7,467 nt of DNA, from NCBI GenBank assembly GCA_016934175.1, contig JAFGTI010000052.1:1-7467 (forward strand), written 5' to 3'. Made by a program: the position numbers and the translations under genes. The stretch is from Acholeplasmataceae bacterium (lineage in GTDB: Bacteria; Bacillota_I; Bacilli_A; Acholeplasmatales; Acholeplasmataceae). Shown here in pieces: positions 1 through 5,678 of this stretch (positions are counted from its first letter, which is position 1; each line of letters opens with the position of its first letter). Below the pieces are notes generated by a model, which was given only the letters and a program-made list of their open reading frames with translations, was not told where the DNA came from and made no database searches.

Positions 1-425
1 ATATTGAAAAACAAATGCTACTATATCCGGTATTAGATATTAGGCAGAAAACTAAATCAATGGAAGCATATTATGATGCGCCTATGTGGAATGCAAACTT
101 AAATAAAAGTATGTGGGAGCTCTATTTGAAAAATGGAGATTATGGTATGCTATCTTATGCATCTCCTTCATTAGCTGATCTTCATGATATGCCTGAAACA
201 TATATTGAAACAGCCGATTATGATTGTCTAAGAGATGAAGGAATCGCTTATGGGAAAAAATTGAGAGATGCTGGTGTCAAAGTCATAGAACATGATACAA
301 AAAATACAGTTCATGGCTATGATGCAGTATTCTTTAGTCGATTAGTCAAAAATTTAATGAAGCAAAGAATTTCTTTTTTGAGAGGTGGAAATCATGAAAA
401 AAATAAAAATGGAATCGTGGGATAG
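1..425 (+). CDS. Alpha/beta hydrolase (acetyl esterase/lipase-like), 3' part only
   Basis: This is the C-terminal part of an alpha/beta-hydrolase fold-3 (HSL/acetyl-esterase type) enzyme. The frame is open to the left edge (IEKQ precedes the first Met at 15), so the start and the GxSxG nucleophile elbow lie outside the window. Visible family marks are LLYPVLD near the left edge, the catalytic Asp block ETADYDCLRDEG (Asp codon 222-224), the KKLRDAGVKV segment, and the catalytic His in VHGYD (His codon 312-314). RISFL near the end is typical of the family's last helix. The family hydrolyses short-chain esters in the cytoplasm; the substrate here is unknown. The stop (TAG, 423-425) lies 32 nt inside the downstream acetyltransferase gene, so the two are probably cotranscribed and translationally coupled. 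The family call is secure; the specificity is not. Confidence 0.85.
   Translation, partial: IEKQMLLYPVLDIRQKTKSMEAYYDAPMWNANLNKSMWELYLKNGDYGMLSYASPSLADLHDMPETYIETADYDCLRDEGIAYGKKLRDAGVKVIEHDTKNTVHGYDAVFFSRLVKNLMKQRISFLRGGNHEKNKNGIVG
382..388 (+). promoter_or_regulatory. Ribosome binding site deciding the CAT-like start
   Basis: The purine-rich GAGGTGG stands 5 nt before the ATG at 394. An in-frame GTG at 385 lies inside this motif and so cannot use it, which makes ATG 394 the start. The site lies within the last codons of the upstream hydrolase. Confidence 0.75.
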
Positions 426-1020
426 ATTACAAATTTATTCATTTTTCAAGGATATTGATGAACCTAGATATATGATAACGGTTGATATTGATGTTACAAA
501 GTTTTTAAAATTCGTTAAAGAAAACCATTTATCATTTTATTTGTCATTTGTCTTTTTAATTATGAATGAGATGAATAAAATTAAAAATTTTAGGTATAGA
601 ATTATTAATCATGAAGTTTTTCAATTTGAAAAAACTCACCCATCGTTTACTGATTCAATTAAAGGTACTGAATTGTTTAAGATGGTAACGTGTAATCTAG
701 AGTCTGACATGTTTCAATTTGTTGAAAAAGCTAAACAAAAATCACTTGATCAAGGAAGTACGTTCGTTGATTTAGCATCTGAAGATAGATTTGATGTGGT
801 CTATATCACATCCTTTCCATGGGCGAAATACTCACAAGTGACTCATGCGCATCATATAGATAAAGAATTTTCTATTCCAAAACTTGTTTGGGGAAAATTC
901 GAAAATGAAAATGGCAAAATTATGATGCCTTTTTCAATAGAAGTGCATCATGGATTAGTCGATGGACTTCATGTGGGGAAACTCATTCAAAATTTACAAA
1001 ATACATTAAATTCATATTAA
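394..1020 (+). CDS. Chloramphenicol acetyltransferase-like (CatA-family) O-acetyltransferase
   Basis: This 208-residue protein matches the length and layout of classical trimeric CAT enzymes, which transfer acetyl from acetyl-CoA to a hydroxyl of chloramphenicol in the cytoplasm. Seen in order are W9-D-R11 (the family's conserved N-terminal Trp-x-Arg), FRYRI at 67-71, PSFTDS at 83-88 (family PSYT), ITSFPW at 138-143 (family VSxLPW), and the catalytic HHGLVDG at 185-191, with His186 as general base and Asp190 as its structural partner. The Ser148 position of CAT-III, which stabilises the transition state, appears to be Thr139 here. Many CatA-like proteins in anaerobes do not confer resistance, so the acceptor could be another compound. 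The gene overlaps the upstream hydrolase by 32 nt and converges on a TipA-type regulator gene. The fold is confident; chloramphenicol activity is only a possibility. Confidence 0.87.
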   Translation: MKKIKMESWDRLQIYSFFKDIDEPRYMITVDIDVTKFLKFVKENHLSFYLSFVFLIMNEMNKIKNFRYRIINHEVFQFEKTHPSFTDSIKGTELFKMVTCNLESDMFQFVEKAKQKSLDQGSTFVDLASEDRFDVVYITSFPWAKYSQVTHAHHIDKEFSIPKLVWGKFENENGKIMMPFSIEVHHGLVDGLHVGKLIQNLQNTLNSY

Positions 1021-1040
1021 AAAAGGCTTCAGCCTTTTTT
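1019..1040. terminator. Bidirectional rho-independent terminator between convergent genes
   Basis: A perfect 9-bp stem, AAAAAAGGC (1019-1027) against GCCTTTTTT (1032-1040), encloses a TTCA loop. It gives a U-tract on both strands and so can serve both converging genes. The acetyltransferase stop (1018-1020) runs into the 5' arm, and the regulator's TGA (read on the minus strand, 1029-1031) lies in the loop. Confidence 0.85.
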
Positions 1041-1799
1041 ATTTATCATATACTCAACAGATTGTTTTAATAGAAGTGCAAGACCTTCTTTTTCTTTATC
1101 ATAATATGCTTTAAACCGTTCATCCTTCAAGTAAATATTAACTAAATCAAGATGTGCTTTAGCATCGTACCCCCCCCAAGCCATGGTTATCCAGTTTTGA
1201 TGCATTCTCGCAACATCATCCATCGCTCTTGATTGATAATCGAGGTTCAAATCTGAAGCTCGTTTCAATTGTTCATTGATTTTTTTACCCAACTTCATGA
1301 AATCGGAGAATTCTTTTTCACTCATTTTGCTAAATGATTGTTTTGATTGTATATATGCTTCGCTTCCCCATGTATCGATAGCCTCATCTTGATAAAGAAA
1401 ATCATTTTCGTTTAATTTTTGTTCTTTGAATCCTTTGAATCTATCAACATCTTTCATATCAATATGCTCCTCAACTGATTTGATAGTTTGTTTCAAATTG
1501 ATGATTAAGCTTTGAATTTGTAATTCTTTATCTTCCATTTTTTGAAGTTGTGTTTTAAGTGTATGAAGTTCATTAGTGGATGTTTTATCTATAAGTTTCT
1601 TAATAATTTTTAAATCTATATCTAAGGATTTATAAAACATTATCTTTTGAAGTTGATAAATCTGATTTTTTTCATAGATTCTAGAACCTGATTGGCTTAA
1701 CCTAGCTGGTTTAAATAAATTGATTTGATCATAGTATCTTAATGTTCTTGTGCTAATATTTGCTAAATCTGCTAATTCTGTGATTGTATATGACCCCAT
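1029..1799 (-). CDS. MerR-family transcriptional regulator with TipAS-type effector domain
   Basis: This 256-residue DNA-binding regulator resembles TipAL of Streptomyces and Mta of Bacillus, which activate drug-response genes on binding hydrophobic compounds. Residues 4-24 (YTITELADLANISTRTLRYYD) form the winged helix-turn-helix, including the signature TRTLRYYD, with a wing at about 36-42. Residues 76-115 form the dimerisation helix. Residues 128-252 resemble the all-helical TipAS ligand domain, including HQNWITMAWGGYD and LKDERFKAYYD. The protein has no cysteine at all, so the covalent thiopeptide capture known for TipAL cannot occur; binding would have to be non-covalent. The start ATG (1797-1799, minus strand) follows a good AGAGGTGA site. 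An 8-G run on the coding strand spans codons 208-210. A dyad in its own promoter suggests autoregulation. The convergent hydrolase/acetyltransferase pair is a plausible but unproven target. Confidence 0.9.
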   Translation of the reverse strand: MGSYTITELADLANISTRTLRYYDQINLFKPARLSQSGSRIYEKNQIYQLQKIMFYKSLDIDLKIIKKLIDKTSTNELHTLKTQLQKMEDKELQIQSLIINLKQTIKSVEEHIDMKDVDRFKGFKEQKLNENDFLYQDEAIDTWGSEAYIQSKQSFSKMSEKEFSDFMKLGKKINEQLKRASDLNLDYQSRAMDDVARMHQNWITMAWGGYDAKAHLDLVNIYLKDERFKAYYDKEKEGLALLLKQSVEYMINKKG

Positions 1800-1803
1800 T
1801 TTA

Positions 1804-1811
1804 TCACCTCT
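1804..1811 (-). promoter_or_regulatory. Ribosome binding site of the MerR-family gene
   Basis: Read on the minus strand, AGAGGTGA stands 4 nt before the ATG. It supports the annotated start, which also puts the HTH at the normal distance from the N-terminus. Confidence 0.7.
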
Positions 1812-1819
1812 ATATGCTT

Positions 1820-1850
1820 ATTATATACCTTTACGTAACGTCAATGTCAA
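1820..1850 (-). promoter_or_regulatory. MerR-type promoter and operator of the regulator gene
   Basis: On the minus strand, a consensus -35 TTGACA (1850-1845) and a consensus -10 TATAAT (1825-1820) are separated by 19 bp. This over-long spacing is the hallmark of promoters activated by MerR proteins through DNA untwisting. Inside lies an imperfect dyad at 1827-1847 with inner half-sites ACGT-T-ACGT, extended outward by matching AC.TT and AA.GT. The predicted leader is short, about 14 nt. The hexamers, spacing and dyad are visible in the sequence; autoregulation is inferred. Confidence 0.72.
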
Positions 1851-1883
1851 ATGATTTTATATCCAAATATATTATTATAAAAT

Positions 1884-1902
1884 TATATGATATTATCATA
1901 TA
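1884..1902. repeat. 19-bp perfect palindrome upstream of the leucine dehydrogenase operon
   Basis: TATATGATA and TATCATATA are perfect 9-bp inverted arms around a single central T. The element covers roughly -50 to -32 of the predicted operon promoter and overlaps its -35 hexamer, a typical place for a dimeric regulator to bind. It does not match CodY or Rex consensus sites, and its resemblance to Fur/PerR boxes is only partial. Because the region is very AT-rich, chance is not excluded. Confidence 0.5.
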
Positions 1903-1927
1903 CAACTTAAATTGTGTATGTTATAAT
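1899..1927 (+). promoter_or_regulatory. Extended -10 promoter of the leucine dehydrogenase-VOR operon
   Basis: The -35 is TATACA (1899-1904, four of six consensus bases). After a 17-bp spacer comes a consensus TATAAT (1922-1927) preceded by TGT (1919-1921), an extended -10 motif. The predicted transcription start is near 1934, leaving a leader of about 34 nt, too short for a riboswitch. Confidence 0.75.
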
Positions 1928-1932
1928 GTTCA

Positions 1933-1946
1933 TGTAAGCGCTTTTA
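1933..1946 (+). promoter_or_regulatory. Catabolite-responsive element (cre), CcpA operator candidate
   Basis: TGTAAGCGCTTTTA matches the low-GC Gram-positive cre consensus TGWAANCGNTNWCA at every defined position but one (T for C at position 13). It sits on the predicted transcription start, a position from which CcpA normally represses. The operon is therefore probably turned down when preferred sugars are available. Another LacI-family repressor could use the same site. Confidence 0.7.
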
Positions 1947-1967
1947 AAAAATTGAAGGGAGAATAAT

Positions 1968-3047
1968 ATGAGCGATTTCAATCATTTCGAGTATATGGAA
2001 AAACATCGGTACGAGCAAGTCGTATATTTTTATGACAAAACAACAGGTTTAAAAGGAATTACGTGTATTCACAATACAACGTTGGGGCCAGCCCTTGGTG
2101 GCACTAGACTTTGGAAATACGAAAGTGAAGACGACGCAATCCTAGATTGCCTTAGACTTGCAAGAGGTATGACTTATAAAGCAGCAGCAGCTGGTTTAAA
2201 TCTTGGTGGGGGAAAAACAGTTCTTATAGGTGATGCTGATGTTGTTAAAGGAGAAGGCTATTTCAGAGCTTTAGGACGTTATGTTCAAAGTTTGAATGGA
2301 CGTTATATTACAGCTGAAGATGTCAACACGAGTACTAAAGATATGGATTATGTCAGTATGGAAACAGATTATGTAGTGGGATTAGAAGGTAAATCGGGTA
2401 ATCCTTCACCAATGACTTCACTTGGTGCATTCCACGGTATTCGTGCAGCACTTCATTATAAGTTTGGTGATGAAGATATTTCTAAATACTCATTTGCAGT
2501 ACAAGGCGCAGGACAAACAGGTTATTATTTAATAAAAAAACTTGTTGAAATGAAAGCAAAGAAAATTTACTTTGCTGAGATTAATGAAAAACATATTAAA
2601 CGATTGAAGAAAGAACATCCAGATGTTATTTGTGTTGATCCTAAAGATATTTATGGACTAGATGTTGATGTATTTTCACCTTGTGCTCTTGGAGCATCGT
2701 TGAATGATGAAACTATACCTCAAATCAAAGCTAAGGTTATTGCAGGAACTGCAAATAATGTATTATTAGATGAAGATATTCATGGCAACATGATTAAAAA
2801 TATGGGCATTTTATATGCACCAGATTTTGTAATCAATGCTGGTGGTTTAATTAATGTTTATCATGAACTAAAGGAATATAATATTGGTCGTGCAACTAGA
2901 GATATTGAAAAAATATATGATCGTTTATTAGAAATTTTTTCAATTGCTGATAAAGAAAATATTAATACACAACTCGCAGCTAAAGTGTTTGCTAAAAAAC
3001 GTATTGAAACAATCAATAATATTCAAGATAATTATATAAAAAGATAG
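1968..3047 (+). CDS. bcd: Leucine dehydrogenase (Glu/Leu/Phe/Val dehydrogenase family)
   Basis: This enzyme carries out NAD-dependent reversible oxidative deamination of leucine, isoleucine and valine to their 2-oxoacids and ammonia in the cytoplasm. The 359 residues closely follow Bacillus leucine dehydrogenase throughout. TTLGPALGGTR (37-47) is followed by RGMTYK with substrate-contacting Lys71, then GLNLGGGKT with catalytic Lys83. TAEDV (115-119) carries the conserved Asp118, and SGNPSP is at 143-148. The Rossmann GAGQTG (180-185) is followed by an acidic residue in FAEIN, which favours NAD over NADP. PCALGA, AGTANN and APDFVINAGG complete the NAD domain. The start ATG follows AAGGGAG (1955-1961) by 6 nt. 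It is the first gene of an operon with the four VOR subunits, 11 nt before the next start, which supports a catabolic role on branched-chain amino acids. Valine or phenylalanine preference cannot be excluded. Confidence 0.93.
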   Translation: MSDFNHFEYMEKHRYEQVVYFYDKTTGLKGITCIHNTTLGPALGGTRLWKYESEDDAILDCLRLARGMTYKAAAAGLNLGGGKTVLIGDADVVKGEGYFRALGRYVQSLNGRYITAEDVNTSTKDMDYVSMETDYVVGLEGKSGNPSPMTSLGAFHGIRAALHYKFGDEDISKYSFAVQGAGQTGYYLIKKLVEMKAKKIYFAEINEKHIKRLKKEHPDVICVDPKDIYGLDVDVFSPCALGASLNDETIPQIKAKVIAGTANNVLLDEDIHGNMIKNMGILYAPDFVINAGGLINVYHELKEYNIGRATRDIEKIYDRLLEIFSIADKENINTQLAAKVFAKKRIETINNIQDNYIKR

Positions 3048-3051
3048 GGAG
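3046..3051 (+). promoter_or_regulatory. Ribosome binding site deciding the GTG start of the ferredoxin-like subunit
   Basis: AGGGAG lies 7 nt before GTG 3059. An ATG at 3054 is out of frame with the cysteine-rich protein, so GTG is the start. The site overlaps the last bases of the leucine dehydrogenase stop codon. Confidence 0.65.
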
Positions 3052-3058
3052 TGATGTT

Positions 3059-3283
3059 GTGAAAATAGGAAAATTAACATTTGATGATGAATCATGTAAA
3101 GGTTGCGAATTATGCGTTTCCTTTTGCCCTGTAGATATTCTTTCTTTGGATAAAGACCGAATAAATTCAAGTGGATATCATCTGATAACAGTAAGTGATA
3201 TGGATAAATGTATCGCATGTGCGAACTGTGCAATTGTATGCCCTGATTCAGTCATTAAAGTGGAGGTGTTTGAGCGTGAGTAA
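3059..3283 (+). CDS. 2-oxoacid:ferredoxin oxidoreductase, delta (ferredoxin-like) subunit
   Basis: This 74-residue 2x[4Fe-4S] protein passes electrons from the catalytic core of the 2-oxoacid oxidoreductase to free ferredoxin. Two complete CxxCxxCxxxCP motifs are present: Cys13, 16, 19, 23 and Cys51, 54, 57, 61. The spacing and short length match the separate delta subunits of four-subunit VOR/KOR/POR enzymes. It starts with GTG and overlaps the alpha subunit start by 8 nt. A free-standing bacterial ferredoxin is possible by sequence alone, but the gene position between leucine dehydrogenase and the alpha subunit argues for the enzyme subunit. Confidence 0.9.
   Translation: MKIGKLTFDDESCKGCELCVSFCPVDILSLDKDRINSSGYHLITVSDMDKCIACANCAIVCPDSVIKVEVFERE
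3262..3268 (+). promoter_or_regulatory. Ribosome binding site deciding the GTG start of the alpha subunit
   Basis: GGAGGTG lies 7 nt before GTG 3276, which gives the usual family N-terminus (S-K-V-L-M-K-G-N-E-A after the initiator). The in-frame ATG at 3291 is 22 nt away, too far. Upstream in-frame starts back to 3195 would run deep into the ferredoxin gene with no family similarity. Confidence 0.75.
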
Positions 3284-4343
3284 AGTTTTAATGAAAGGTA
3301 ACGAAGCTATAGCAAGAGCTGCAATTGCTGCTGGATGTGATGCATTCTTTGGGTACCCAATTACACCTCAAAATGAGATTCCAGAATATTTATCAAAGCT
3401 CATGAAAGAGCATGGAAGAATTTTTGTTCAAGCTGAATCAGAAGTTGCAGCTATTAATATGGTTTATGGAGCAGCTGGTGCAGGAGCAAGAGTCATGACT
3501 TCCTCTTCATCGGTTGGTATTGCACTTAAACAAGAAGGCATCAGTTATATTGCTGGTTCTGAGTTACCATGTGTGATTGTATCTGTGATGAGAGCAGGTC
3601 CTGGTTTGGGTGGTATTCAACCATCACAAGGTGATTATTTCCAAGCTACTCGTGGTGGAGGTAATGGTGATTATCATGTGATTGTTTTAGCACCGGAATC
3701 TATTCAAGAAACTGTTGATCTCATGAAGCAAGCGTTTGATATTGCTGATACTTATCGTAATCCTGTTATGATTCTCGCAGATGGTTTAATTGGTCAAATG
3801 ATGGAATCAGTTGATATGGATAAACCAATCAAAAAACGCCACATAAAGCCAAAGACATATATTTCTAATGGTACAGATTATCATGAAGGTAGAAATATTA
3901 TTAATAGTTTAGGATTAGATCCAGTTTATCTTGAACAACACAACATAGCTCTTCAAAATAAGTATAAAGAAGTGATTAAACACGAAGTGCAATATGAAAT
4001 GTATAATATGGATCATGCGGAATATGTAATAGTTGCATATGGAACTGTTGCAAGAATCGCTAGATCAGCTATTGATGCACTTAAAGAAAAAAATATACAT
4101 GTTGGTATGATACGTCCTATTTCATTATGGCCATATCCTAAAAAGGCATTTGATTTGATTCCTAAATCAGTAAAAGGATTATTAGTCGTTGAGATGAGTA
4201 TGGGTCAAATGTTAGATGATGTTTTGATTTCTAATAAAGGTAGATTTAGAGTAGGTTTTTACGGGCGTGCTGGTGGCATGGTTCCCGAACCTGAAGAAAT
4301 TGTCGAAGCTATTCTTCATTTCGATGAAAAGGTGGTGGACTAA
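3276..4343 (+). CDS. vorB: 2-oxoacid:ferredoxin oxidoreductase, alpha subunit (VorB/KorA type)
   Basis: This is the large catalytic-core subunit that carries the pyrimidine-binding TPP domain and the substrate pocket of ketoisovalerate (3-methyl-2-oxobutanoate) or related ferredoxin oxidoreductases. It is 355 residues from GTG 3276, the usual length for clostridial-type VorB. MKGNEA (6-11) opens domain I, GYPITP (26-31) is the family's substrate-contact motif, and QAESEVAAI (52-60) holds the Glu that activates TPP. SSSSVG (77-81 region), RAGPGLGG (106-113) and RGGGNGDY (126-133) are further conserved blocks. Domain II starts near AEYVIVAYGT, followed by IRPISLWPYP. Its gamma partner is a separate gene, so this is the split-subunit form. 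The leucine dehydrogenase context favours branched-chain 2-oxoacids over 2-oxoglutarate, but the sequence alone does not settle this, and naming of vor subunits differs between organisms. Confidence 0.9.
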   Translation: MSKVLMKGNEAIARAAIAAGCDAFFGYPITPQNEIPEYLSKLMKEHGRIFVQAESEVAAINMVYGAAGAGARVMTSSSSVGIALKQEGISYIAGSELPCVIVSVMRAGPGLGGIQPSQGDYFQATRGGGNGDYHVIVLAPESIQETVDLMKQAFDIADTYRNPVMILADGLIGQMMESVDMDKPIKKRHIKPKTYISNGTDYHEGRNIINSLGLDPVYLEQHNIALQNKYKEVIKHEVQYEMYNMDHAEYVIVAYGTVARIARSAIDALKEKNIHVGMIRPISLWPYPKKAFDLIPKSVKGLLVVEMSMGQMLDDVLISNKGRFRVGFYGRAGGMVPEPEEIVEAILHFDEKVVD

Positions 4344-5084
4344 ATGATTAAGTATGAACGTACGAAAGGTCTAACTGAACTTAAAACGCATTATTGCCCA
4401 GGATGTACTCATGGGATATTACATAAACTAGTTGCTGAAGTTTTAGAAGAATTAGGTGTACTAGGAAAAACTGTAGGTATAGCTTCTGTTGGATGCTCAG
4501 TTTTTAGTTATGATTATATTAATACAGATTTTCAACAAGTTCCTCATGGTAGAGCTTGTGCAGTTGCTACTGGAATTAAACGTGTGCTTCCTGATCGTGT
4601 TGTCTTTACTTATCAAGGTGATGGCGATTTAGCATCTATTGGTTTGGCAGAAACAATGCATGCAGCAAATCGTGGAGAAAATATTACTGTTATTATGGCT
4701 AATAATGCAACTTATGGAATGACTGGTGGCCAAATGGCACCGACAACACTTATCGGTCAGAAAACAACAACTTCACAAGAGGGAAGAAATATAATGCAAC
4801 ATGGTAGTCCAATGAAGATTTCAGAAATTTTTTCTCAAATCGAGGGTGCTGCATACATAGAACGTACCTCACTTCATGATATTGGGAATATCAGAAAAAC
4901 AAAGAAAGCAATTAAAAAAGCTTTTACTTATCAAATGGAAAACAAAGGTTTTACACTGATTGAAGTGATTTCAACTTGTCCCGTCAATTGGAAAATGAAG
5001 CCAAGAGATGCGATGGATTGGTCAAAAGAACATATGTTACCTATATTCCCACTTGGTGTCTATAAGGATGTGATGAAGCCATGA
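4344..5084 (+). CDS. 2-oxoacid:ferredoxin oxidoreductase, beta (TPP-binding) subunit
   Basis: This 246-residue subunit binds the thiamine pyrophosphate diphosphate and the cluster nearest the active site. The TPP signature is clear: GDGD at 92-95 and NN at 120-121, the usual spacing of about 27. Cys18 and Cys21 (YCPGCTHG), Cys51 (VGCS) and Cys212 (TCPVNW) correspond to the four ligands of the proximal [4Fe-4S] cluster of pyruvate:ferredoxin oxidoreductase. HGRACAVATG (68-77) and YGMTGGQ are typical of the KorB/VorA group. ATG 4344 directly follows the alpha subunit's TAA, with GGTGG just upstream. The end overlaps the gamma start by 4 nt (ATGA). The enzyme class is firm; the 2-oxoacid preference rests on context. 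Confidence 0.92.
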   Translation: MIKYERTKGLTELKTHYCPGCTHGILHKLVAEVLEELGVLGKTVGIASVGCSVFSYDYINTDFQQVPHGRACAVATGIKRVLPDRVVFTYQGDGDLASIGLAETMHAANRGENITVIMANNATYGMTGGQMAPTTLIGQKTTTSQEGRNIMQHGSPMKISEIFSQIEGAAYIERTSLHDIGNIRKTKKAIKKAFTYQMENKGFTLIEVISTCPVNWKMKPRDAMDWSKEHMLPIFPLGVYKDVMKP

Positions 5085-5614
5085 TACGTACAATACGTGT
5101 TGCTGGATTTGGTGGTCAAGGTGTGATGCTAACAGGTCAACTTTTAGCTCATGCAGCAAATAAACAAGGATTATATAGTCTTTGGGTTCCAACCTATGGT
5201 CCTGAAACAAGAGGTGGTACAGCCAATTGTTCAATCACAATTAGTGATCAGCCAATTTATTCTCCTGTTTTTCAGAATTCTGATGATTTGCTCATTTTCA
5301 ATGAACCATCATTAGCTAAATTTGGTGAAAAAATTAAAAAGGGTGGAAATTTATTCTATAACTCATCTCTAATTAAAGAGGATTTGTCAAAAAAAGGATT
5401 CAATGCTTATCCAGTTCCAATGAGTGAACTTGCTATTTCTCTTGATAAGCCTCAAGTAGCTAATATGGTGATGTTAGGTGCATATTTAAAGAAAGTAGAA
5501 ATCTTTAAAGAAGAAGTCATCTTGGAATCATTAAAATCACTTTTGGGTGAAAGTAAAGTAGGTATGTTGCCAATCAATCAGAAGGCAATTACTTTAGGAT
5601 TTGAATCTATATAA
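5081..5614 (+). CDS. 2-oxoacid:ferredoxin oxidoreductase, gamma subunit
   Basis: This 177-residue gamma subunit of the POR/KOR/VOR superfamily holds the domain that helps bind CoA and completes the catalytic unit. Its N-terminal GFGGQGVMLTGQLLA (9-23) and the block VPTYGPETRGGTANCSI (36-52) are the two family hallmarks. DDLLIFNEPS and ANMVMLGAYLK are also typical. The ATG lies within the ATGA overlap with the beta gene, with AAGGATG 10 nt upstream, so translation is probably coupled. It is the last gene of the operon; a terminator begins 10 nt after the stop. Confidence 0.92.
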   Translation: MIRTIRVAGFGGQGVMLTGQLLAHAANKQGLYSLWVPTYGPETRGGTANCSITISDQPIYSPVFQNSDDLLIFNEPSLAKFGEKIKKGGNLFYNSSLIKEDLSKKGFNAYPVPMSELAISLDKPQVANMVMLGAYLKKVEIFKEEVILESLKSLLGESKVGMLPINQKAITLGFESI

Positions 5615-5624
5615 ATAAACTAAG

Positions 5625-5655
5625 ATCCAATCGATTACTTGATTGGATTTTTTTT
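5625..5655 (+). terminator. Rho-independent terminator of the LeuDH-VOR operon
   Basis: ATCCAATC (5625-5632) pairs perfectly with GATTGGAT (5641-5648) around an 8-nt loop, followed by a run of T to 5655. It separates the operon from the transporter gene, which has its own promoter. Confidence 0.88.
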
Positions 5656-5678
5656 ATGCCACCTAATTTTAAAACATA

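Noticed and set aside
1784..1966. 60-codon plus-strand open frame between the regulator and the leucine dehydrogenase gene
   Set aside because: It spans the regulator's start, operator and the operon promoter, has a low-complexity Tyr/Ile composition expected of AT-rich DNA, and has no ribosome site at its start.
1928..1967. Riboswitch or T-box leader before the leucine dehydrogenase operon
   Set aside because: The predicted leader is only about 34 nt and holds a cre-like site and a ribosome site, with no room for a structured element.
2940..3233. 97-codon minus-strand open frame over the leucine dehydrogenase end and ferredoxin gene
   Set aside because: It is antisense to two clearly conserved proteins, and its product has no recognisable motif.
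3195..3275. Longer N-terminus for the alpha subunit
   Set aside because: The extra 27 residues are the ferredoxin gene read in another frame. GTG 3276 with GGAGGTG gives the normal family start.
5037..5234. 65-codon minus-strand open frame across the beta/gamma junction
   Set aside because: Antisense shadow of conserved VOR coding sequence; no ribosome site or promoter seen.
1968..5614. Glutamate dehydrogenase with 2-oxoglutarate:ferredoxin oxidoreductase instead of LeuDH-VOR
   Set aside because: The dehydrogenase is far shorter than glutamate dehydrogenases and matches Bacillus leucine dehydrogenase block by block. The 2-oxoglutarate option for the oxidoreductase alone remains open and is stated in its entry.
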